NCBI GenBank assembly: GCA_016212925.1
Contig: JACRDF010000010.1
Location: 186,001-250,000 of the forward strand
DNA length: 64,000 nt
Origin: Desulfomonile tiedjei
Lineage (GTDB): Bacteria > Desulfobacterota > Desulfomonilia > Desulfomonilales > Desulfomonilaceae
Direction: 5' to 3'
Below, piece by piece: positions 57,335 through 64,000 of this stretch (the first letter of the stretch is position 1; the number at the start of each line of letters is the position of its first letter). The notes under the pieces are model-generated. The model was not told where the DNA came from and searched no databases. It saw only the letters and a list, made by a program, of their open reading frames with translations. The position numbers and the translations under genes were made by a program.

Positions 57335-58518
57335 GCCAACTCTTCGCAGGCAGTACGAATTCTGTCCATGCCCTTCAAAATTACTTCGTCACTGGTCGCG
57401 AACGACAGGCGAATATGATCCTTCGATCCGAACGAACCGCCGGGAACACACGCGACGTGATGGCGTTCGAGCAGATACCTGGCCACGTCATCGGAGTCCG
57501 CCATATTGTTACGCCCGAAGAGCTTCGCGGTGTTAACGAATGCGTAAAAAGCACCATCAGGCTTGACAACCGAAAGCGAGCCTATCTCATTGATTTTGGC
57601 CACCATCAGGTTTCTGCGTTTTTCAAAGATAGCTCGCATCCTTTCCACATCATCCTGAGGCCCGGTCAGGGCTTCCACCGCGGCAGCCTGAGCGGTGTTG
57701 TTCGGATTGGAAGTTGATTGGCTCTGGATGTCGGTCGCGGCCTTGACGACCTCCGCGTTTTTGCAAGCGAGATAGCCTATCCTAAGCCCGGTCATCGCAT
57801 ACGTCTTTGAAACACCGTTTACCAGAATCGTCCTGTCTATCATGCCGGGAAACGAGGCGAACGGCGCGAATTTTTGGGCGTCGTACAGGAGCTTGTCGTA
57901 AATGTCGTCGGAAATGACCAAAAGGTCGTGTTTTTCCGCCAGAGTGGCCAATTGTCTCATGGTTTCTTCAGGGTACAGCACTCCGGTGGGGTTGGACGGA
58001 GAATTGATAAGAATCGCCTTTGTTGCCGATGTTATGAGCGATTCCACACGCGCGGGATCAGGTATGAACCGATTCCCTTCGCTGGTCGGGACTATTACCG
58101 GAGTTCCGCCCGACAAGGAGACCATTTCAGGATATGAAACCCAGTACGGAGCCAGGATCAACACCTCGTCTCCGGGGCCGACTATGGCCTGAAAGATGTT
58201 ATAGAGACTGTGTTTGGCCCCGCAGGAGACAACGATTTCTCCCGGCTTGTAGCCAAGCCCATAATCCTCGGCCAGCCTGTGAACTACGGCCTTCCTGAGA
58301 TCCATTGTGCCTGGTACCGGAGTATAAAACGTCTCGCCCCGATCCAGAGACCTTTTCGCGGCCTCCCGAATATGCGGTGGGGTCGGAAAATCCGGTTCAC
58401 CCGCGCCAAAGCCAACTACGTCCACGCCTTGAGCCTTGAGTTCGTTGGCCTTTGCCGTAATGGCCAGCGTAGCCGAGGGCTGCAATTGACGCGCTCTTTC
58501 GGAAAGAGTTTTCTTCAT
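57331..58518 (-). CDS. Class I/II pyridoxal-phosphate aminotransferase (aspartate-aminotransferase type)
   Basis: A 395-residue PLP enzyme, subgroup Ib (bacterial aspartate or aspartate/prephenate type). Visible: VVGFGAGEPDFPTPPHIREA, GAKHSLYNIFQAIVGPGDEV, INSPSNPTGVLYP, the Lys that binds PLP in NGVSKTYAMTGLRIGYLA, and the C-terminal ARG of RLSFATSDE. Transfers amino groups between aspartate or similar and 2-oxoacids. Start ATG 58518 has GGAGAA upstream; a longer frame to 58563 is rejected. A family B repeat lies upstream. Confidence 0.93.
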   Translation of the reverse strand: MKKTLSERARQLQPSATLAITAKANELKAQGVDVVGFGAGEPDFPTPPHIREAAKRSLDRGETFYTPVPGTMDLRKAVVHRLAEDYGLGYKPGEIVVSCGAKHSLYNIFQAIVGPGDEVLILAPYWVSYPEMVSLSGGTPVIVPTSEGNRFIPDPARVESLITSATKAILINSPSNPTGVLYPEETMRQLATLAEKHDLLVISDDIYDKLLYDAQKFAPFASFPGMIDRTILVNGVSKTYAMTGLRIGYLACKNAEVVKAATDIQSQSTSNPNNTAQAAAVEALTGPQDDVERMRAIFEKRRNLMVAKINEIGSLSVVKPDGAFYAFVNTAKLFGRNNMADSDDVARYLLERHHVACVPGGSFGSKDHIRLSFATSDEVILKGMDRIRTACEELA

Positions 58519-58686
58519 GTTTTCTCCTGCGCACCGGTGCGGAGTCCCACAAACAACATGCACAATGATGGCCTCTTCCTTAGCGAGTCAGATCGCCAGA
58601 AGGTGTGAAGCTGTTTGATAGACATGACACTTAAAGCGGCTTCAAGACTTATTAGAGTGAAAGAAACATAGGAGTTGCCCGCACCA

Positions 58687-58780
58687 CACCATTGTCGCCG
58701 TGGCCGGCAATGGTGCAAAATAATGGGAGTTTTTGGGGAGGGGTCCGGGGAGGCCCTTTTTGCAAAAAGGGCCTCCCCGG
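58687..58780. repeat. Family B repeat with a perfect 36-base palindrome
   Basis: Variable palindrome CACCATTG...CAATGGTG (58687-58715), then AATGGGAGTTTTTGGGGAGG, then a perfect 36-base palindrome (58745-58780) of type CCGGGGAGGCCCTTTTTG / CAAAAAGGGCCTCCCCGG. It lies between the aminotransferase and coaD. Confidence 0.8.
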
Positions 58781-58827
58781 AAACTCTTCAAGAAACTCGC
58801 AGGTTTTGAAGCCATTCCTAGCCATCC

Positions 58828-59325
58828 TCAGTGGTTGCGGATATTGGGGAACCTCTTTCTCAAGACCTCGAGCACATAATCTGGCACCAGACCTTGTGGC
58901 AATCCACCCGCATGAACCGTGGCCTTGATTATCCTCGAACTCACATAAAGGTAACGATGGGCCGTCATGAGGAAGAAGGTTTCAATGTCACGGTTGAGTT
59001 TGCGGTTCATAAGTGCCAACTGAAACTCGTATTCGAAATCGGATACAGCCCTCAATCCTCGAACGATGGCGCAGGCCTTCTTGGCCTTCGCGTATCGTAC
59101 GAGCAGTCCTTCGAAAGAATCAATCTCTATCCGTGGATCGCCGTCGATGCTGTGTTTGATCATATCCAGGCGTTCGTCGATGGTGAAAATGGTCTCCTTT
59201 TCCGGGTTGAGGCCCAAAGCGACTATGACCTTGTCAAAGGCGCAGAGGGACCGCCGGATGATCTCCAGGTGTCCGTTGTGAAACGGGTCGAATGTTCCGG
59301 GATACACGGCAATTTTTTCACTCAT
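58828..59325 (-). CDS. coaD: Phosphopantetheine adenylyltransferase
   Basis: A 165-residue enzyme converting 4'-phosphopantetheine and ATP to dephospho-CoA. The nucleotidyltransferase opening VYPGTFDPFHNGHLEIIRRS with (T/H)xGH is intact, followed by LLVRYAKAKKACAIVRGLRA, VSDFEYEFQLALMNRKL and YLYVSSRIIKATV. Length and motif order are standard. It lies downstream of rsmD, the frequent rsmD-coaD pair, separated by 37 bases. Confidence 0.96.
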   Translation of the reverse strand: MSEKIAVYPGTFDPFHNGHLEIIRRSLCAFDKVIVALGLNPEKETIFTIDERLDMIKHSIDGDPRIEIDSFEGLLVRYAKAKKACAIVRGLRAVSDFEYEFQLALMNRKLNRDIETFFLMTAHRYLYVSSRIIKATVHAGGLPQGLVPDYVLEVLRKRFPNIRNH

Positions 59326-59362
59326 GCACGTTTTCCGTCCGTTTGGAATGACCTTGCGTTGC

Positions 59363-59914
59363 TCACGCTCGGTGGAGGATTTCCACTATGGTATCACCGT
59401 ATTTTCTTTCAAAACCTTTATGGAAGTCCTCCGGAATTCGCGGCTCCGGATAAAGAGCCGATCTCTCCAGGACCAGTAATGCCTCTGGTTCCAAGAGATC
59501 TAACAAGGCGGGAGTTGAGACCACCTTTTCGATCCAGTCAGTGTCGTACGGAGGGTCCAGAAACACAATTCCGAATTTCCGCCCCTGACCGGCCAGCTTT
59601 GTTATTGCTTGGGACGCGGTCAAGGTAAGAATCACCACCTGGTCTCGAACTTGGAGAGCGTCGGCTGTAGCCGACAGCGCTTTTGTTACCAGCCGATCCT
59701 TGTCCACAAGGACCACCGCATCTGCTCCACGGCTGAGGGCCTCGAATCCAAAAGCGCCCGTGCCCGCGAACAGGTCCAGCACGTGGGAGCCCTGCAAAGC
59801 CGTGCCCAAGGCGCTGAAAAGGGCCTCCCGAACTCGATCCGTGGTTGGGCGCACGCCTTTGTTTCGAGGAGACGGTAACCGAAGTCCCTTGAATCGACCG
59901 GCTATTATTCTCAT
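59363..59914 (-). CDS. rsmD: 16S rRNA (guanine966-N2)-methyltransferase
   Basis: A 183-residue RsmD. Opening MRIIAGRFKGLRLPSP, then KGVRPTTDRVREALFSAL, SAM motif VLDLFAGTGAFGFEALSRGA, and the catalytic IVFLDPPYDTDWI (DPPY). It methylates G966 of 16S rRNA. It is paired with coaD. A weak GGGAG lies just before ATG. Confidence 0.93.
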   Translation of the reverse strand: MRIIAGRFKGLRLPSPRNKGVRPTTDRVREALFSALGTALQGSHVLDLFAGTGAFGFEALSRGADAVVLVDKDRLVTKALSATADALQVRDQVVILTLTASQAITKLAGQGRKFGIVFLDPPYDTDWIEKVVSTPALLDLLEPEALLVLERSALYPEPRIPEDFHKGFERKYGDTIVEILHRA

Positions 59915-59972
59915 CTCCCAAACCCATTTATATACCCCTTTTCCGGGGTTTGTTCAAGAGCCGTGCCTAGTT

Positions 59973-60254
59973 TTATTGATAATCGGCCCCATCACCGTAT
60001 GGCTCTTCCTTCGACCCTCCGGTCAGTTCGGCAAGCCTCTTCTCTTGCTCCAAGATCGACTTCTCCAGGAGGTCAATCCGTTTCTTAAACCAGAAAAACG
60101 CGGACCCCACAAGCAGCACGAACAAAAGGCATGCAACGAAGACGTTGTCTATTTGCTGCGCGAAAAAAGCCGACAACAACGGTCCGATCAACACGTAAGG
60201 AAAGAAAAGGTTCTTCAGTTCATCGAGTTGGGTACTCGGAGAAGCGTCAATCAT
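59973..60254 (-). CDS. Small two-helix membrane protein with coiled coil
   Basis: A 93-residue protein: N-terminal amphipathic stretch, two hydrophobic segments (FFPYVLIGPLLSAFFAQQI and VFVACLLFVLLVGSAFFWF), then a charged C-terminal helix (KKRIDLLEKSILEQEKRLAE), likely a short coiled coil. No family recognised. AAGGA lies ten bases before ATG 60254. It lies 58 bases upstream of rsmD on the same strand; no functional link is clear. Confidence 0.6.
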   Translation of the reverse strand: MIDASPSTQLDELKNLFFPYVLIGPLLSAFFAQQIDNVFVACLLFVLLVGSAFFWFKKRIDLLEKSILEQEKRLAELTGGSKEEPYGDGADYQ

Positions 60255-60439
60255 GATCAGTTTTTCCTTGTGCAATTATGAATGGCATACTCAATGAGGT
60301 CGTCTCCATATTCATACACCGGGTGGAATCGTGCGGCCTGGACGGCGATTAACCATTCTGGGCGGCCCGGACGCTACTATCTGACGCGGTACCCCGGCTG
60401 TCAAGGAACGTAGGCCGTTAAAGAGCGACGCTGCCCTGT

Positions 60440-61594
60440 CTACCGGTTCTCGTGCAATAGAGTTCCTTTCTCGGCGCGACTTTTCTCAATCATCCTTAGG
60501 AGGAGCGTTCTCGCTGCAGCGTCCAGCTTCCTGCCTTTGGGACCACTGTTCGCCAGGGCCACAACTCCGACCTGTTCCTGGGGGCTGAATGCTACATAAC
60601 TCTGAAATCCGGGTATGCCGCCGTTTTTGGATACAATATCCGTTCCCCGAACTTGGCGGACATGCCACGCGAGACCCATGTAAGCATTCTTTTGCTCATT
60701 GACCAGACGCCGCGGCGCCTGGGCGAACTTCATGGCCGGGACTATCGGGGCATCGACCATTCCGAGATTGGCCGCTAAAAATTTCAGCATGTCACCGGCC
60801 GTCGAATAGAGCCCGCCTGAACTCTTCCCCACGAGCAGTTTTCTTGGCGTAACCGGTTCCATGATTTTGTTGTACCCTTGAGCCAAGTACCGACGCATGT
60901 TTTCGTTCGGCCAGGCACGGGTGCTGTTCATTTTCAACGGTCCACAAATGCGTTGCTGAAGCATGGCGTCAAACGACTCGTGGTTGACCAGCGCCAGAGT
61001 CTGCCCCAACAGGGCGATCGCCAGGTTGGAGTAGAGGAATTCGGGTTTCTTGTTATGCGACAGCCTGAACGTAGACAAAAACGCGTACATTTCCTCCAGC
61101 GTCATTGGCTCTCTGGGCGTGAAGCCGACCGTTTGTCGCTTTCTCGGTGCCATTCTGGGAAGACCCGACGTGTGGGTGGCGAGGTCGAGGAAGGTGATCT
61201 TGTTAACAGCGCCGCGGTGAGTCGTGACGCGAGTGGGCAGAAAAGGTCCTATTGGATCGTCGAGCTTCACCTTACCGTGCAACACCGTGTCTGCGAGCAA
61301 GGTCCCGGTAAAAACCTTGGAAATTGAAGCCAAGGCAAAGACCGTGTCGCGGTCGGGGGTCAGGTTCTCGCCTCGCCTGACCGATCCGAAGCCGTACACC
61401 GCTTGACCCTCGCGAGTAATCAGCCCGATGGCGATTCCTACGTACAGACCCTCTTTCACGAGCGGCTTTATGGCCGAGGCGACTTCAGCTTCGTCGAAAA
61501 CTTCACTTCGTGCGAACGGGTTTGCGAAAGGTAGTGCCGAAAGCAGTAGCACCGAGACAAAAACAACAATCACTTTTGTCGGCATTGTTCTCAT
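60440..61594 (-). CDS. Serine-beta-lactamase-fold (class C-like) exported hydrolase
   Basis: A 384-residue member of the beta-lactamase/penicillin-binding-protein fold (class C/EstB-like). Signal peptide (KVIVVFVSVLLLSALPFANP), active-site SxxK seen as ASISKVFTG, the YxN motif FLYSNLAIALLG, and a KxG-like SKNGGIPGF. GGAGGGG lies seven bases upstream of the ATG at 61594; a longer frame to 61657 is rejected. Such proteins are esterases, D-aminopeptidases or DD-peptidases more often than true beta-lactamases. Monocistronic. Confidence 0.87.
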   Translation of the reverse strand: MRTMPTKVIVVFVSVLLLSALPFANPFARSEVFDEAEVASAIKPLVKEGLYVGIAIGLITREGQAVYGFGSVRRGENLTPDRDTVFALASISKVFTGTLLADTVLHGKVKLDDPIGPFLPTRVTTHRGAVNKITFLDLATHTSGLPRMAPRKRQTVGFTPREPMTLEEMYAFLSTFRLSHNKKPEFLYSNLAIALLGQTLALVNHESFDAMLQQRICGPLKMNSTRAWPNENMRRYLAQGYNKIMEPVTPRKLLVGKSSGGLYSTAGDMLKFLAANLGMVDAPIVPAMKFAQAPRRLVNEQKNAYMGLAWHVRQVRGTDIVSKNGGIPGFQSYVAFSPQEQVGVVALANSGPKGRKLDAAARTLLLRMIEKSRAEKGTLLHENR

Positions 61595-61755
61595 CGGCGC
61601 CCCTCCGAAACTACGCTGCGGGAGGGCGCTCAATTGGGGCAATTCCCCGATCGACATTAAAATTTAGTGACACCGAACTCCGATCAAGACGTTCCCTCTG
61701 GTTCCCAGTCGGAGCCAGGGAACAAGGACGTCAGCACTTTGCGAGGCAACGTCTG

Positions 61756-61783
61756 GTAGGGGCACGGCATGCCGTGCCCTTAC
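61756..61783. repeat. GTAGGGGCACGGCATGCCGT palindrome
   Basis: A near-perfect palindrome, GTAGGGGCACGGCATGCCGT followed by GCCCTTAC. The same type occurs at 36101-36124. It lies in the gap between the beta-lactamase-fold gene and the MoaD-like gene. Confidence 0.6.
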
Positions 61784-61844
61784 AGGACTGGTCGATCTAA
61801 ATAAACAGTTCATAACGCAGGAGAGTTTCCCCCTACGGCAACTC

Positions 61845-62087
61845 TTAGCCGCCTGCAATGGGCGGGAAGACCGCCAGCCTGTCTCCATCCTTGAGGGATT
61901 GATCGTCCTTGGTGTGGCGTCCGTTCAGGAACATGATCCTGGGGGCATCTTTGGGAATGGTCAGAGTTGCCAGCACATCCCCCACCGTGCTTCCTTCCTC
62001 GATCTCCATTATGCAGGAATTCCCGGATCGCTCCGTGGGCATGTGGCATGCAAGTGACGCGTAAAGGATCAACTCTATTTTCATCAT
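61845..62087 (-). CDS. MoaD/ThiS-like sulfur-carrier protein
   Basis: An 80-residue ubiquitin-fold protein ending in Gly-Gly, the hallmark of MoaD/ThiS sulfur carriers (thiocarboxylate is formed at this C-terminus). Typical text: EEGSTVGDVLATLTIPKDA, IMFLNGRHTKDDQSLKDGDR, LAVFPPIAGG. MoaD works in molybdopterin synthesis and the AOR enzyme in this window needs pyranopterin, but ThiS cannot be excluded. Starts with two ATGs (62087 or 62084). It follows the NuoG-like gene on the same strand, 279 bases downstream. Confidence 0.82.
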   Translation of the reverse strand: MMKIELILYASLACHMPTERSGNSCIMEIEEGSTVGDVLATLTIPKDAPRIMFLNGRHTKDDQSLKDGDRLAVFPPIAGG

Positions 62088-62225
62088 TGTTCACCCCGAT
62101 AGGCCAAATCCACTCTTTGAATGCCCGTCTTTGTCGGGGAATTCTGAAGGAGACAAAATCTTTGATTTCTCCAATATCGGGCCACGGAAACTGGGAGCGT
62201 CGGTGCTGAGGCCTGATTCGGTCTC

Positions 62226-62278
62226 GTAGGGGCAGGCCCCTGTGCCTGCCCAGGGCGGGCGCAGGGGCCCGCCCCTAC
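62226..62278. repeat. GTAGGGGC-type large palindrome
   Basis: GTAGGGGCAGGCCCCTGTGC ... GGGGCCCGCCCCTAC, an inverted repeat 53 bases long with a short loop, of a type common in many environmental bacterial genomes. It lies in the gap between the MoaD-like and NuoG-like genes. Confidence 0.65.
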
Positions 62279-62366
62279 AGGTGATGCCTCTGCGAAGCGC
62301 ACCAGTTCCACACGACCGGATACCTCACCGCGTTTGTGAAGAGGTCTAATAAGCCTTGTCCATATT

Positions 62367-64000
62367 CTATCCATTCCTCTCCACCGACACCATCCCCCAG
62401 CCGGGCAAATCAACTGCTTCAACACCAGGCAAGCCCACAGGCAAGGCCGCGACCCCGCTGGGGAGGGTCGATACCAATCTCACGGGCAGAATCAACTGAA
62501 TCTCAGCTATTGTGAGTCTCACTGTGAGGCCGTCTGTCAGCTGGAGCCCTTGAGCGTCCGCTGGGCTGAGCCCTATGTAGGGCTGCGGGGACCGTTCCGC
62601 AATGCCGGGCGATAAGACGCTCAGCTCCTCTGATCCGAAAATATGATAAGCCGGGACTATCAGCCATTCGCCGACTCGGGGACAAAAGGCCTCGGGCGGT
62701 TCCCGAAAATACTGGACTGTTCCGTCTCGCGGTGGCTCGATCAACCTGTGACCAGGGTCACCGCCTCGGAGCGGCCCGGCGATTTCTTCCTGGAATTTGT
62801 TGACAGCCTGGGCCGAATTCCAGCCTGGGCTCCAGAAACGAGGGATGAGAGGGGCTGGTGGCCGCCCTTCGTAGCCTTCCATCGAAAACGATAGGGGTGA
62901 ATCCGAGTCATCCGGGGGCTTGGGCTCATGGACCGTTAGGTTTGCCAGCATCGCTGTGCGGCCGCTGTACCGATGGGGCTGTCTCGGGACCTTCATTCCC
63001 TCGATTCGGAAACCCGCTGGTGGAGCAATCTCGGGAACGGCCTTGAACGCGGGCACAGCTTTGGCCATAGCCGCGACAATATCGTCGATACTTTGCCACT
63101 CTTCAGCTTCAGACCTGTTCACCGACCGCATTATGTCTCGTAACCAGCGCCAACTGTCCTGTACGTTTTCATGCGGCGACATGACGGGAAAGAAGCGCTG
63201 CCCGCGGCCTTCATTGTTGATCAGCGTGCCGCCGGCTTCGGCGAATGCGGCCGCCGGTAGGATAAAGTCCGCCTTGGCCGCTGTGCGATTCTGAAGGTGG
63301 TCGATCGCGACAATCGTCTTGACGCCTTCAAAAAAATTCCCGAGTTCTTCCGATCCTGCTCTCCTGTAAAGGTCATTTTCAAGGATGATCGCCATTTCGG
63401 CTTTTTTGTCGGCGATGTCCCCGAACGCAGCATCCAGGCTCCGGCCGCCTATCATTGCCAGACCGAGGCTGTTTGCCTCCGGGACGACAAAGGATAAATC
63501 AGCCGAGCGATTGTCTTTGCAAAGAGCCCAGGCCACGTTGGCAGCGGCCTGGAGAACCGATTCACTGCCGCAACTTGTCCCGGACACCACGAGGGGTCGT
63601 TTAGCCTCTTGCAGCGCCTCCGCGATCTCGCGCGCCAGGGAACGGACCTCATCAGGGAGATCCGTCACCTCGGGCGCGTCGTCGGAAAGTTCTCGCGCCA
63701 CTGCAAAGCCGAGTCGCGCGATATCATCGGGGGCCCCATGAAACGTTCTGGTGGCCACATCGTCGAGTCTTGTCCCCGCTGTCGTGGAAATGAACAGGGG
63801 GCCTTTTCGATCCCGGACCGTTTCCCGGACAGCCGCGTCTGCCCACCGATTGAGACCGATCTTATCGCAGATTTCCATAGGCTTCTGTCTCACGGATTGT
63901 CGAAGCGCCAGGGCCATCATGGGTGCAACATTGCTGATATCCTCACCCAGCACCAACACCGCATCCGCGAGTTCCGCGTCGTGAAGCGACGCTGATCGGG
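62367..64000 (-). CDS. nuoG: NuoG-like NADH:quinone oxidoreductase subunit (C-terminal part; continues beyond window)
   Basis: The open frame runs to the window edge and is therefore the C-terminal part (about 540 residues) of a larger molybdopterin-oxidoreductase-family subunit. VLVLGEDISNVAPMMALALR matches NuoG (complex I, the largest peripheral subunit), and the following PLFISTTAGTRLDDVA, TLINNEGRGQRF and FGSEELSV stretches are the family's C-terminal domain. The N-terminal iron-sulfur region, which would prove NuoG rather than a formate dehydrogenase or other oxidoreductase, is outside the window. No other nuo gene is visible. Confidence 0.75.
   Translation of the reverse strand, partial: RSASLHDAELADAVLVLGEDISNVAPMMALALRQSVRQKPMEICDKIGLNRWADAAVRETVRDRKGPLFISTTAGTRLDDVATRTFHGAPDDIARLGFAVARELSDDAPEVTDLPDEVRSLAREIAEALQEAKRPLVVSGTSCGSESVLQAAANVAWALCKDNRSADLSFVVPEANSLGLAMIGGRSLDAAFGDIADKKAEMAIILENDLYRRAGSEELGNFFEGVKTIVAIDHLQNRTAAKADFILPAAAFAEAGGTLINNEGRGQRFFPVMSPHENVQDSWRWLRDIMRSVNRSEAEEWQSIDDIVAAMAKAVPAFKAVPEIAPPAGFRIEGMKVPRQPHRYSGRTAMLANLTVHEPKPPDDSDSPLSFSMEGYEGRPPAPLIPRFWSPGWNSAQAVNKFQEEIAGPLRGGDPGHRLIEPPRDGTVQYFREPPEAFCPRVGEWLIVPAYHIFGSEELSVLSPGIAERSPQPYIGLSPADAQGLQLTDGLTVRLTIAEIQLILPVRLVSTLPSGVAALPVGLPGVEAVDLPGWGMVSVERNG

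Noticed and set aside
1-64000. CRISPR arrays, rRNA, tRNA and integrase-type genes
   Set aside because: No evenly spaced short direct repeats with spacers, no tRNA-like cloverleaf or rRNA sequence, and no integrase or transposase gene seen in any frame.

Overview
The window looks like chromosomal DNA of a strictly or mainly anaerobic Desulfobacterota (deltaproteobacterium), possibly close to Desulfomonile or the Syntrophobacteria. That placement is inferred from gene content: a tungsten/molybdenum aldehyde:ferredoxin oxidoreductase, an 11-haem cytochrome c, a free-standing carboxyltransferase of the PycB/OadA type, a DHH-CBS-tRNA nucleotidyltransferase fusion, a ferredoxin:thioredoxin reductase chain, and the gene order rpsB-tsf-pyrH-frr-uppS-cdsA-dxr. 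No rRNA, tRNA or CRISPR array was found. Most genes have clear Shine-Dalgarno sites.

Layout. 1-1.5 kb: an exported SnoaL-like protein and two convergent small genes. 1.5-7.3 kb: the minus-strand translation/UMP kinase/isoprenoid/phospholipid operon. 8.1-15.4 kb: a five-gene minus-strand operon (saccharopine-dehydrogenase-like, SCP2-like, aldehyde ferredoxin oxidoreductase, acyl-CoA synthetase, amidohydrolase) behind a TetR gene, with one copy of the same 22-bp operator in front of the regulator and one in front of the operon. 15.8-18.1 kb: a solitary Eco57I-type DNA methyltransferase with its terminator. 18.2-22.4 kb: a plus-strand redox operon (formylglycine-enzyme-like fold protein, orphan cytochrome b C-terminal domain, 11-haem cytochrome, LemA). 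22.4-27.4 kb: SH3 lipoprotein, PP2C phosphatase, FHA protein, tautomerase and DUF3999 protein. 27.9-36.1 kb: tRNA nucleotidyltransferase, MazEF, a frameshifted membrane gene, RNase HI-like protein, Cache protein, an alpha-amylase-family enzyme with its own TetR and duplicated palindromic operator, then a second MazE without MazF, a DUF433 protein and an unknown protein. 36.5-39.7 kb: a 1054-residue LRR-Roc-COR-TIR (ROCO) protein, the most striking gene here. 39.7-53.1 kb: LysE exporter, GNAT, carboxyltransferase, thioesterase, a triple-repeat exported protein, amidohydrolase, SulP transporter, DnaJ with a CbpM-like partner, TPR protein, HAD phosphatase, ferredoxin:thioredoxin reductase chain and a Tat-exported superoxide dismutase. 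53.6-64 kb: methyltransferase, orphan HTH antitoxin, sfsA, rnc, surE, aminotransferase, coaD, rsmD, a beta-lactamase-fold protein, a MoaD/ThiS-like carrier and the C-terminal part of a NuoG-like subunit cut by the window edge.

The window is also rich in short non-coding repeats. Three families recur: a hairpin beginning GTCATTGCGAG (3 copies), a 132-bp element with inverted ends (2 full copies plus isolated ends), and a modular family pairing a variable palindrome with a GGGGAGG/CTTTTT hairpin (5 members between 40 and 59 kb).

Best candidates for an undescribed system are the TIR-ROCO protein with the antitoxin-like genes just upstream, and the redox operon that joins an inactive-looking FGE-fold protein, an orphan cytochrome b half and an 11-haem cytochrome with one atypical C-x9-C-H site.
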